A stretch of DNA of 64,000 nucleotides, taken from NCBI GenBank assembly GCA_014529385.2, contig CM043958.1, forward strand, positions 80,694,025 through 80,758,024, read 5' to 3'. The first letter of the stretch is position 1, and each line of letters begins with the position of its first letter. The notes below the pieces were generated by a model that was not told where the DNA came from, did not search any database, and worked only from the letters and a program-made list of their open reading frames with translations. Source of the DNA: Adiantum capillus-veneris (lineage: Eukaryota > Streptophyta > Polypodiopsida > Polypodiales > Pteridaceae). The translations under genes were made by a program, and so were the position numbers. Shown piece by piece: positions 31,331-42,129 of this stretch.

Positions 31331-32750
31331 AGGGTAAATATGGTGTCTAAAGCAAGTCACAATGATCTATCTTCTATGATAGATGAGTATGCTACTATCC
31401 AAGACTTTAAGTACATAACTACAGCCTTTACATTGGGAAAGAAAAAAAGAATCATTCACCTTGGAGGATGGTTATCTTCCAAACCGCCATAGGGTATGTG
31501 TTACTCACCCATACAATAAGAAAGTCAAGTATGAATCCCATGCTTCTCATTATGCAGGGAAAATAAGGATTCCATAATCTACTCTTTGAGGAGTAAAAAT
31601 GTATTTTTGTTGGACTACCATGAAAAGTAAACATACCATGAAAGTATGTTTCAAAATGCATGGTATGCCAAAAGTCAAAATTTGATCGAGGGAAGCAACT
31701 TGGATTGTTTCAATCGACAGGCTTAGCAAGGAAACATACTCTATGCCCGTCGAAAATACTATTAAAGCACATCAAACGGAAACCCTCTTCAGATCTCAAA
31801 TTTTCAAGTATCATGGCTTGCCAACATCCATAGTGTTGAACAAAGATTCTAGAATGACCAGTAATTTTTGGAAGGGTCTCTTTGAGAATCTAGGAATTAT
31901 ATTAAATTTCTCTTTTGGCCTATCCACAAACGGATGAACAAAGTGAAATAACTAATGTAAAGAATCAAAGTTCTCATTGAGAGAAGTACCTACCTCTTAT
32001 AGAGTATACATACAATGACATTGTACATACATCTATAGGGAAAGTACCTTTCGAGGATAAAGAGAAAAGATCCAAAAGTTGCTTACTACTTAAAGTACAT
32101 GGGAAGATCTTCGCTGCTAATGAATATAGCCAAAACTTACAAGAATCTTTTCCAAAGATTAATAAGGTTATATCCATCTCATAGCAAAGGCATAAAGGGC
32201 TATTGCTAATAAGCATAGAAGAGCCTTAGCCTTTCACAAAAATGATTGGGTCTTGCTAAAGTTTCTCAAGGCTCATCTAAGACATACTACGGGCAAGAAT
32301 CCTACAGGCCACCAAGAGTATTATGCTAAACTAGCAAAAAAATACTATGGTCCTTTTATTAAAAAAATCTTAAGCCAATCAATAAGATAGATTATTAGTT
32401 AAAGTTGCCCAACCATATTAGTTTATGTTGCCCAACCATTGGATCTTTCACAATGCTAACCATGTGAGCCTACTCAAGCCTTACAAAGGAGAGCAACCAA
32501 AAGAACCAATAATTGAGGACCCGCCAAAGATCGAAGATCAAGAAGAGGTGTTGCACATGAAGACAAGGTACTAAGAAACAGTAATAATATCCAATGATAT
32601 CTTGTTAAGTTTAAGAATTATCCTTTTAAAGATGCTAGATGGATGCAAGCAACCTAGCTTAAGGATATTATGAACCTTGTAAATGCTTACAATGCTACAC
32701 TAGAGTAAGCAAATGTAAATGCTTTCTAAATGAACAATGTTTTTGTCTTA
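31331..32750 (+). pseudogene. G2 integrase remnant and chromodomain-like tail
   Basis: Integrase fragments: DRLSKETYSMPVE, FKYHGLPTSIVLNKDSRMTSNFWKGLF near 31800-31890, and LIEYTYNDIVHTSIGKVPFE. Near 32335-32370 KKYYGPFIKKI is the GPY/F module. A short YLVKFKNYPFKDARWMQA stretch near 32598-32660 resembles the core of a chromodomain. Numerous stops. Confidence 0.7.
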
Positions 32751-33060
32751 TAAAACTAATCCTCTTTTGTGCACAAATTTAAATAGTATGCATGCTTAGA
32801 ATCATGTTTGTGATGATGACGTCACTCAAATACCAAGTAGAATCTGTCACTCTACTTTGGGAGTATGATATGGACTAAAGAGCAGACATGCTTGCGGAAG
32901 CTAAGTCTCCCAAGCACCAAATGGACTAGTCATCCATTCTAGAATGATGTCGTAGGGTAAAAAGGAATCCTCTACTCGCTAAGAAACATAGACTAATGAC
33001 TAAGACTTTATCTCTTCTATCTCATAGTTGAGGATGACTATGGTTTCATGAGAGAGGTAA

Positions 33061-34465
33061 TGCCGTAAAATCTACTATCTAACCAACCCAAATGATTTTC
33101 CCATATTAAATTGATCATTTAATGTGGGAGAATAAATGGGAACAAGGGTTAGGATATAGATATGTGCTTATGGATCTGTCTCAACACGACGCCAAGGTTA
33201 AAGGAGTCCCAATGAGAGATGGTGTATTAAAGATAAATGCTACCTAATGGAGCTTAAAGACCTTAAGGTTAGCTTCATTAAAGACCTCCAAAAGTTAGTG
33301 TTAAAAAGTTGTTTGACTTTAGGCAAACTAGCGTTGACCTTGAGGTGGGAATTCTACCCAAGCATGAGGTGCTTGTCGTGCTTGCTAACTAAGGTGCTGT
33401 GGGAACCTTGCCCAAGCTTGAGGCGCTTCTCATGCTTAAATGACTAAGGTGCTTGAAGTGTTCAATTTAAACATGATCTCTCAAGAGGCATAAATGATTC
33501 TCATGCTTAAATGACTAAGGTGCCTGAAGTGTTCAATTGAAACATGATCTCTTAAGCAGCATAAAAGACACATGTCAAGATCCTCCCCATTTGGCACTCA
33601 TGATGTGCTTGAATCCTATTGGATAGTCTTTAAAGGGATCCAATGAGAATTTAAATGCATAAAAAGAAATAATTAAGTTCTTTCTCTCAAAGAGAAAAAA
33701 GAGGATACATGTCCAAATGATATAATTAAATAATACAAAAGAGAGAGAGAGAGAGAGCTCACAGAGAGAGAGAGAGGTGGTCCAAGCATGAGAGTGGGTA
33801 TACTCTCCCACACACACACACACACACACACACACTCATCGTGTGAAGTGCAAAGTGAAAGAGCTCCATCTCCTTCTCCAAGCTTGTGGAGAAGTTGAGA
33901 GTCTACACCAACACTCTTGGCTATGGAATGCAATTTCAACCAAGATTCATGCTTCAATACTTAATCTTGCTATCTTCTTCATCTTCACTACTACTCTATT
34001 ATGCTATGCTAAGCAAGAAGAGTGATGATAAGTGAGGAACTATTTCTTTCTCCTATGGAATGATTCTTCTTCCTCTTCCCTACCCTCATTCCCCGCTAGC
34101 TCTCTCCACCTTCGAAGGTGTTTGAGGCCTTCGGACTGAGGCTGGGGATGGTTAATGCTTTTACAAAGTTTATGTCGCAAGGAACACAAAGATTGTATTG
34201 TACCAAGTCTCTCTTTATTGCAGAATCTATAATACAAAATCCTTTTGGAGGGGGGACCGGCTCCAAGTAAATACGGTCCTCATCATGTTCTCTGAGACTC
34301 TCTCTTGCAAAAGTATTGTTCATGCCAAGTTAATTAAGTATAATTGTTATGTTGCTACCGCTAATTAAGTTCACCCTCTATGATCTCTAAGTAGTCTCAC
34401 AAAAATGCTCACTCTAATTCTCTTAATCTCGCTATTCTCAAAGTTCATAGGCCATTTCCATTACA
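33061..34465 (+). repeat. G2 3' LTR
   Basis: TGCCGTAAAATC to CATTACA, preceded by a GAGAGAGGTAA purine tract. (GA)n near 33740-33775 and (CA)n at 33810-33834. Confidence 0.85.
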
Positions 34466-37108
34466 AAAACAACCAAGCTTAAATTCTCAGGCTTTTTTGT
34501 TACCTGGCTAATTTTTTCATGAGAAAGGTAATTTCTTATGAGAGACTAAGGGATGCTATGCCATTCATAATTTCCAAATCATTCCTTGCTAGCTTGTAAT
34601 GATTAACTTCCATTAAATACATAGGTACATCTCTACTGTATGGCCTAGCTCATGACCATTCTCATATTCCACAAATGTACAATTGGTTATTTTAGTCTAC
34701 TTGTTGCTATTATTTAATAGTGCATCAATATAAAGCAGATCCCCAAAATTATATGTAATGCTTTGTTTTGAAAGAAATTTCCATAAAATTGCCCATTTGT
34801 TGTCGTACTTCTTTTGTAGCTATTAAGTTGTTTGCCTTTAGGCATATAGCATGACTTTAGGTTAACCTTTTCTCTTTGACCAGTTGGTCTTGTACGTGAA
34901 ATATTTGTTAATAATGGTAGAGGAATTTGGAGGTAGAATGTGGCTAGTAGTCTAAAAATAAAAATAAACCCCGACTTAATGCTAAAGAAATTTGTCTCAA
35001 GATTTCAACGGTCATCATTTCAATTCATGTGTGTAAACAAAAAATGCCTTAGGAGTGCTCTCTAATCAAAAGTAAATCAAGCACTCAAGTGCAATGTGAG
35101 CTCCTTTACACATATAGATCTCACGAATATAAAGACCTTGTCCAGTCTCAAATATTGGTGGATGGTGAAATCAAGGAGCCTTCCAAAAAATAAAACCTTC
35201 CCAACCTCTCGGGAGTGATACTGTTCATTATCCATTGTATTGCCTACAATCTCCACAATCACATCTAATGCCTTGTTATGGAATGGAGGCTGCATAAAAT
35301 CTCCCATATGTTGCCGTACTCTTGTGTGGCTAACAACTAATGCCAATCACATATCGTTTCCCAGAATTGAGTTCCTTGGCACATGTAGATCTTATGAATG
35401 AAAAGATCTCGTCCACTCTAAAGAGTGGTGAGTGGTGCAAATAAGTGAGCATCCCAAAAACTAAAACCTTTACAAAGTGATACTCTTGATTACCAATTGT
35501 AATTCCTGCGATTCCACAATCATATCTAATGCCTTGTTATGCAAAGGAGGATGCATAAAATTTACTTCTTATACATGTAGATGTGAGAAAAGGAAAGACC
35601 TCGCCCACTTTCAAGAGGAGATGGTGCAATGAGCAAGCACTCCAAAAAATAAGAATGACCAAATCTCTTGGAAGTGATTCTCCTAGTGTCCACTGTAGTG
35701 CCTACAATCATATATTTGAAAGAGCAAACATATGCAATATAAGGTGGCACTTGTAAGTTCATGGAGTGACTTGAAGAGAAAGGTATGCAGGGAGTGGCCC
35801 GGGATGAAAATGTGAGGGCATCAAGCTTCAATGTGAGAAAAAGTTGAGCAATCAAGTAAGGTATGATAAACACTTGAACTTGCAAAGGGCATAGTCTGCA
35901 TACTCTAAGGTACTCTTCCCTAGTGCACCAAATTTCCCATGTGACATCGAAAGGAGCGGGACCTAAGTTGCATTGTAGGTATGGTGTGGATTGTGGACAA
36001 GGGAATATGCTCAAGAATGTATGGCAACGTACAATCTTCTCTCTCAAAGAAAAACTTGCTTGTGTAGTTTGGGGCAATGTGTGTGGTGTAACACATAAAG
36101 CACTAGCCTTTGGACTTTTCTAATGGTGTGATACATTGGAGTTGTAGGAACACCTCATTCACTGTAGGGTCTAGTGATGCATCATGAAGCAAATGTATTC
36201 CTTTTTGTCTTGCATCTAGCTCGAGCTCAATAATTTTCTTCTATGAGACTTTTGAACTTTGTTTTTATGCCCATAACGTCAATAGGAAGTGATCATGGTT
36301 CAAGTAGAACAAGCATTGAAGGTGTTTATACCTTTACTTGGAGAAATTTTGTAAGAAAATGCTTTTGAACATTTCAAATTATTTTCAAATGGAGATACTA
36401 ATGCTACCATCAAGCATGTGCAAGATTAACTGTACCCACTTTTGGTAGTTTTTTCACACTTGGATTGGCTAAAAACATGCCTTTTGTGAAACTTGTACTG
36501 CATATTATCATAGTTGTACTCACTTTTGAGGGCCAAGAATTAGTGCCCACTCAAAAAACATAGCCAAGAACACATTTGAAAGTCCTCAGTGTCAATTGAT
36601 TTCACAAAAAAGTACATTTTTTTGTGTAAATAATCTCTAGGTCTAACCTTTCACACGATGTCACAACATTGCGATCCTAATAAAGTCTCGAACGTGAGTC
36701 AAGTATCTCACACGTATTGCAAATTTTTTCTTGCACGTCAATTAAATACATATTGAGGAGCTTCATTAGATTTCTTGGTAAATTTTTTACCATGTGTGTG
36801 ATTTCTTTAAAATATTCTAATAAAAGATATCTATGGATGCAAATCTCATTTTGCAAAATCCTACAATCATTGGATATATATACTTACAAAGAATGTCAAC
36901 ATGTAAAAAAAAACCAAACTTTAATGTTTGAATTTTTTATATCTTTCTTAGAAAAAAACCTTTTTCTATTTAAATATTAAATAATTTTTTAATCTAATTT
37001 AAAAAATATATTGTTTGCATTTTGCTTAATGATTGAAAATAAGCACCGAAAGCCAATGTTTCACTCATTTCAGTCGATTCCATTTCTTTAGTTCACCTAT
37101 GGTGTAGG
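34466..37108. other. Intergenic sequence, no gene seen
   Basis: A/T-rich sequence without recognisable coding or transposon motifs. It includes an imperfect tandem repeat at 35098-35710 and a very A/T-rich stretch near 36900-37020. The 171-codon minus-strand frame at 35562-36077 overlaps the repeat and has no recognisable domain. Confidence 0.5.
35098..35710. repeat. Diverged tandem repeat, three units
   Basis: A segment starting near ACACATATAGATCTCACGAAT (35107) recurs near 35380 and 35573. Shared blocks follow in the same order: AAAGACCT..GTCCA, a TCCAAAAAATAA word, a GAAGTGAT or GGGAGTGATAC word, and CTACAATC. Spacing is about 272 and 193 bases, so units differ by internal deletion. Confidence 0.6.
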
Positions 37109-37168
37109 TGATAGGTTAGGAGGGATTAACAAAACTAGCATTCATATTATCATAATATTGATAATACA

Positions 37169-37233
<65 letters not shown>

Positions 37234-37576
37234 CACAAAATGATAACTTGATTAGAATGAACTAATAACATTGAGAAGTGTGTACAAATGAGTGGCTACT
37301 TAAATAGTAGTATCATATGGCAGTTGCATCTCTCAAGGGTCAGTTAGGTATCTTTCCCAAGGGTCAAGGGGCAACTCCCAAAGGGTAAGAGTGTCTCAAT
37401 ACAATGTGTAAATCTAAGATGACTGGGATATCTTTTTGGACTCTTGTACAACTCACCATGCCATGTGTGCTAAGCCATGTGACCTCACATGCTCACAGAG
37501 TGATTAGATTGTTGACTCTATAGGAGGTCGTGCCCATAGTATTTGAAATGTCTAAGACAATGGTCATAATCCCAAT
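37109..37576 (-). repeat. C1 3' LTR (minus orientation)
   Basis: Aligns with 39317-39801 over its whole length (shared TGATAGGT start, GGTCAAGGGGCAACTC, CAACTCACCATGCCA, AATCCCAA end). Contains (GA)n at 37171-37229, where the other LTR has a shorter tract. Confidence 0.75.
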
Positions 37577-37764
37577 AATCCACCCCTTGAACTTTGGACT
37601 CTACTAAAGTAAGTTGAACCGAGACTCAATGCCACAGAGGCTAGTAGTCACACTGGACAAACCGGGATAGACACACAAACTAAAAATAAGTCTCAGCTGA
37701 TATGGTGTCACACAAACTAAAGATTCCTCCCCTCTAACAAAGAAGGGGCAAGACCATCCATACC

Positions 37765-38174
37765 TACATACATCAGTATACTCACAAAAGTGATCACGGG
37801 TGGCACAGACATGAAGACAAGTCTTCTCCTTTTGATCTTTATCTTCATCTTCATCCTCTGCAAGGTTGACTTTTCCTTTTTCTTTGATGTTGTTGCTTCT
37901 ATACCTTATTTGCTACATAATTTGAAGACCATTCTCCTCCTTTTGATCTTTATCTTCATATTCATCCTCTACATACATCAGTATACTCACAAAAGTGACC
38001 AGGGGCGACACAGACATGAAGACAATTCTCCTCCTTTTCATCTTCATCTTCATCCTCTACAAGGTTGACTTTTCTTTTGTCTTTGTTGTTGTTGCTGCTA
38101 TACCTTATTTGCTACATAATTTGTTTTTGTAGCAGTCTTTAAAAAAATATCCTAATTTGTCGCATTTGTAACAC
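37765..38174 (-). repeat. 205-bp tandem duplication inside C1
   Basis: TACATACATCAGTATACTCA recurs 205 bases later (37765 and 37970), and both copies continue through the TTCATCTTCATCCTCT and CTACATAATTTG blocks. It lies in the former Gag region. Confidence 0.7.
38132..38173 (-). pseudogene. C1 Gag zinc-knuckle remnant
   Basis: The minus strand reads CYKCDKLGYFFKDCYKNKLC, a copia Gag knuckle (CX2CX4HX4C) in which the His has become Tyr. A stop follows shortly after. Confidence 0.6.
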
Positions 38175-38510
38175 GTCTTATTATTGGTCCTAGTTGATGA
38201 AGATGCAATGTAAGCCCTTCAATTGATTAAAGCCTTCTTTGCTTACTTTTTTTCTTTTTCAATTAATGCATTGATCACATTTTGCAATGTTGGTGTAGGA
38301 TCCCTTTGTTCAAGCACTGGACAATTTTGTCAAAAAAAATTAGGACATCGCTTAAGAGCACAAAAACCTTATCTTCTTCAAGAATTTGACACGATGTAGA
38401 TTAATTGAGTGATGATACTCATCAACCTATTCACGTGGCTTGATATATCCTGCTCTTGAAAGCATTGTGAGTTTCTAAAGGTTCCTTTTAAGGCTTATCT
38501 TACGGGTGAG

Positions 38511-38591
38511 GTTGACCAATTGGCCCACATGACTTGGCTATGGAATGTACCCAAAATGATCTCTTTTGAGCTTGTCTCAATAGAGAGAAAC

Positions 38592-38651
<60 letters not shown>

Positions 38652-38756
38652 TCTCGGCAAAGTGATTAGTGGGGCTAATGTCCAACTGGCCCACGTGATT
38701 TGGTTGTGGAATGTACCCAAAAAGATCTCTTTTGAGCTTGTCTCAATAGAGAGAAA

Positions 38757-38791
<35 letters not shown>

Positions 38792-38820
38792 ATCTCGGTA
38801 AAGTGATCAGTGGGGCTAAT
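38511..38820. repeat. Tandem duplication carrying (AC)n tracts
   Basis: Two copies of a unit share TGGAATGTACCCAAAA, GATCTCTTTTGAGCTTGTCTC and GTGGGGCTAATG. Each contains an (AC)n tract (38596-38648 and 38760-38788) of different length. The (AC)n was probably copied with the unit and then diverged in length. Confidence 0.7.
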
Positions 38821-39316
38821 GAAAGCTGATTGTAGAGGTTAATGGCTCAAGTGGAAGCTCTTACATAGAACTATAATGCCACACAAAGAAATTTAATCAA
38901 TTCTTAATAAAAAATGTGAAGATTTCAATGATAAGTAAGGCTTAATAGCTAATAACACACACATGTAAAAGACTTGAAATGCAAAGAGAATCCCACTAAT
39001 TAACTTTGGCACATAAATTAATCAACAATTATTGCACTTTAGCGTGATCAATGCCCAATTACATTAATTAAGAGTGTGAGAAGTGATGAAGAGAGGGTTT
39101 AAACTAGAGATGCCTAAACTAGAGATTGAATAGCGTACTAACAATAAAACCTAATGCTAATTAGTCTTGTAATTATCTAGAAAAGTAGTGGCTCAAGGGA
39201 ATGGAACCCAAGAACATGCTCACACTAGTCATTAGAGAACTAATCAATGCATAGGCATGCAAGGAGATACCAATTAATTAATGGCCTAGGAGTAACCATA
39301 GGCTCTAATACCAATT

Positions 39317-39801
39317 GATAGGTAAGAGGGGATTAATAAGACTAACATTCATGTTATCATAATTGATAAATAAACTAATTAACTCAATACAAGAGAGAGA
39401 GGATGTAAACTAATTAACCCAATAAGAGAGAGAGAGAGAGAGAGAAAGAATGTAGACACAAAATGAAAACTTCATTAGAATGAACTAACAACACTGGGAA
39501 GCGTATACAAATGAGTGGGTACTTAAATAGCATCATCATATGGTTAGGCGCACCTCTCAAGTATCACATAGGTTTATTTCTCATGGGTCAAGGGGCAACT
39601 CTCAAAGAGCAAGAGTGGATCCATAGAATGTAAAAAAATAGGATGAATGCGATACTTTTTTGACTCTTGTGCAACTCACCATGCCACGTGTGTTAGGCCA
39701 TGTGCCCTCACATGCTCACACGGGTGATTAGACTGCTAAGTGTACAAGAGGTTGTGCCCACAGTATTTGAGAGTTTTAAGTCAAAGGCCATAATCCCAAC
39801 A
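39317..39801 (-). repeat. C1 5' LTR (minus orientation)
   Basis: Partner of 37109-37576. On the minus strand it runs from TGTTGGGATTATGG to CTTACCTATCA, and the primer site follows two bases later. Confidence 0.75.
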
Positions 39802-40833
39802 ATAAATCTATGGGTTCTTAATGTGTCAACTTTAGAATTTTTACGTTTTTGTGTCACCGAAGTGTTTTTTCTAGCTCCTCAATCCTAGTTAGCCATTTTT
39901 TTCCTAGCCTCTCAATCCTAGGTAGCCATGCAAGCACAAATAGTGGAGACACCACATTAGATTTTTTTTGGGACATGTTAAATGTCACATTCAGTGCGCA
40001 AATGTGAAGTAAATTTGATCTTGCATCCACCCCACCGTATACTTAAACGATAAGCAAAAAAGGCTACATTCAAAACTCATACATCTTTACGTAGTAGTGG
40101 AAAAACAAAGAGGGAATGTGGTACCTTGTGTCACTCGTGGCACTTTTTGAGCTTGTAATATGTTGCATCGACATATAAGTTAGGTTTATAGCATGCATAA
40201 TACACAAAACCTTTAAGAATATTTCTTAAGAGGATTCAAGATAGCAAATATGGACGTATTTGAGATGGTTGGATATACAACAGCTGGATCATGGGGGGTT
40301 GTGAAGTCAAATTAAAGCTGTGATATGCACATGAGTAGTCTACAAGGTTAAAAAATGTGGGTGTGGATGGATGTGGATGACCTTGTAAAAGACTTGAGCA
40401 AATATGCATATGGTGGATATGTACCACCATCACATTTTAATTTCATGTTGTGATATGCAAGGTTTTGTAGGCTAATTTCAATCGAGTTCCAAATTTTATT
40501 CTCACGAGCTCGCGCAATCCACTTATTGCGGGTCTTGTTCGCTCTTACCATCAATTTTGAATGGCCAATCTTATATAATTTTTCAAGCTCACTCATGAGC
40601 ACAAATAAAAACACTGACACTTTATTTCTCACCATTTCTCTATTCTCCTTTTCAAATTTCTCTATGCATCATGTATGCATGTAAGTATGTACCTAATTGT
40701 GTATGTATCTATATATATGTATATACTTGTGTGTGTGTGTGTGTGTATATGAAAATGTGTATCTGTGTGTATCTATCTTTATACATCTCTCCTTGATACA
40801 CATCACATTCTCTATCTTCCTTGTTTTGTCATC

Positions 40834-40835
<2 letters not shown>
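39802..40835. other. Intergenic sequence, no gene seen
   Basis: Only short unsupported frames. A (GT)n tract lies near 40731-40747. The last 30 bases are pyrimidine-rich, leading into the long (TC)n tract. Confidence 0.5.

Positions 40836-40836
<1 letters not shown>

Positions 40837-40894
<58 letters not shown>
40837..40894. repeat. (TC)n tract at 5' edge of LINE
   Basis: A 58-base pure TC run directly before the inferred LINE 5' end (AGTGCAGCCG). A second pure TC run (45509-45556) starts at the LINE 3' end. Confidence 0.9.
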
Positions 40895-40897
<3 letters not shown>

Positions 40898-41122
40898 GCA
40901 GCCGTTTTTTGACCTAGTAGACAGCAGTCCACTCTTTTGATCATAACTTCTTCATCCGAACTCCGATTTGGGTGATCTATAGCCTCAATCGAAGAGCACG
41001 AAGTCCTCTACGCATTGATGTAAAGACATAAATTTTCAGAGTTATGGAAGGCGTTTCTATAGCAGCATTTCCGAAGTGAACAGGTTCAACAAAATTGATT
41101 CTCATCTCCTATTTTACATACA

Positions 41123-42073
41123 ATGTCTTCCGGCACTCGTAAGGGTTCTTCTTCTTCAACAAGGTCCACAACCATTGTGGAAAATGATCCAAAATCTCCT
41201 AAGTGTGGAGATAGCAACACAACCACCCAACCAACGACATCGGAAACCATGATCATGGCGTACTTGGTATCATTGCAAGAGACCGTAAACAAACAAGGCG
41301 AAGACTTACGAGCACTTGCAATGGAGAATGGCACACTAAGGGTACTTGTGGTTGAGAATGAGAATCTCAAGAGGACACTTGAGATGCAAACAACACGTTT
41401 GATGCAACTTGAAGAGGAAGTCAAGGAATGTAAACGCTCTCTTGTGGACTTGAATGCTTTGAAGGAGCGGATGAGCAAAGTAGAGCATGACCATGTATTG
41501 AAAGAGGAGAAATTCGACACTATGAGCCGGGATGTATGCGACATGAAAAATGTATGCACAAACAAGTCTTGGGCTGATGTATGTGGTAGCAATGTGGTTT
41601 CTAATTCCTCACTCATGCAAGCTATGGTTCAAACAAAGAATGTTGAGAATGTGGATGTGGAGGAGTTGAAGGAACGGGAGCGACGTTCCAAGAACATTGT
41701 TATTCGTGGAATTCCCGAAGAGAAGTTAGAGACACCTCCTTCTCTTGCCATTGTTATTGAAGATTTCTTCAAAACCCACTTTGGCATGTCCGGAGTTATG
41801 GTCTATGGAGCACATAGAGTGGGGAAGCAAGGAGCTCCTCGCTCGGGAGAACGGCCAATTATATGCACCATGCCGGATGAGACCAAGCGAAAGATTATCC
41901 TTGATAATAGTTGGATCTATTTGAGGGATACAAAATGTTTTGTATGTGAAGATCGCACTATTAAGCAACAAAATATGCGTCGCAAGGCATATGAGGAAAA
42001 GAATAATAAAAACAAGGAGATCTCTCATGAAGAAAATGTGCCCAAGGAGGAGGCAAGTCTCTCAAGCAAATAG
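41123..42073 (+). CDS. LINE ORF1 protein (coiled coil plus RRM-like)
   Basis: 316 codons. Ser/Thr-rich N-terminus (residues 1-42), then a long predicted coiled coil (about 48-140) with regular Leu and charged residues (LRALAMENGTLRVLVVENEN). Next comes an RRM-like domain starting RRSKNIVIRGIPEE (about 189), as in L1 ORF1 proteins. The basic C-terminal segment includes DRTIKQQNMRRKAYEEKN, like the C-terminal domain of that family. Such proteins form trimers that coat the element RNA and assist reverse transcription. It ends in TAG at 42071, in the same frame as ORF2. Confidence 0.85.
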   Translation: MSSGTRKGSSSSTRSTTIVENDPKSPKCGDSNTTTQPTTSETMIMAYLVSLQETVNKQGEDLRALAMENGTLRVLVVENENLKRTLEMQTTRLMQLEEEVKECKRSLVDLNALKERMSKVEHDHVLKEEKFDTMSRDVCDMKNVCTNKSWADVCGSNVVSNSSLMQAMVQTKNVENVDVEELKERERRSKNIVIRGIPEEKLETPPSLAIVIEDFFKTHFGMSGVMVYGAHRVGKQGAPRSGERPIICTMPDETKRKIILDNSWIYLRDTKCFVCEDRTIKQQNMRRKAYEEKNNKNKEISHEENVPKEEASLSSK

Positions 42074-42129
42074 GGATGCGTGACCTATGAGACCGAGTTA
42101 CAATTGAAAATATGCTTTTGGAATTGTAA
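42071..42129 (+). promoter_or_regulatory. Candidate stop-codon readthrough signal between ORF1 and ORF2
   Basis: TAG (42071-42073) is followed by GGA. TTACAATT (42098-42105) and AATTGTAA (42122-42129) form a perfect 8-bp stem, and inside it AAAA pairs with TTTT around TATGC. ORF2 continues in frame with no ATG for its first 61 codons. The base after the stop (G) and a downstream structure recall UAG-G readthrough signals with 3' structure, such as those of gammaretroviruses. The role is inferred. Confidence 0.5.

Larger units (their letters stand above)
27863..34465 (+). mobile_element. G2: gypsy element with 1.4-kb LTRs and deleted RT
   Basis: LTRs at 27863-29292 and 33061-34465 begin TG and end CATTACA. 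The flanks AAAAT (27858-27862) and AAAAC (34466-34470) are a probable 5-bp duplication. The internal region keeps Gag, a zinc knuckle, pieces of RNase H and integrase, and a chromodomain-like tail. Most of RT and protease is missing between about 31060 and 31085. Many stops show it is inactive. Confidence 0.85.
37109..39801 (-). mobile_element. C1: small minus-strand copia derivative
   Basis: LTRs at 37109-37576 and 39317-39801 flank a 1.74-kb internal region. Read on the minus strand, the LTR begins TGTTGGGATTATG, a typical copia start, and is followed at its other end by TGGTATTAGAGCC (39303-39315), an initiator-Met primer site. The only coding trace is a degenerate Gag zinc knuckle. Two internal tandem duplications are present. 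No matching target duplication was found. Confidence 0.75.

Noticed and set aside
35562-36077. 171-codon minus-strand ORF
   Set aside because: Overlaps the diverged tandem repeat, and no domain or composition typical of a conserved protein is seen.
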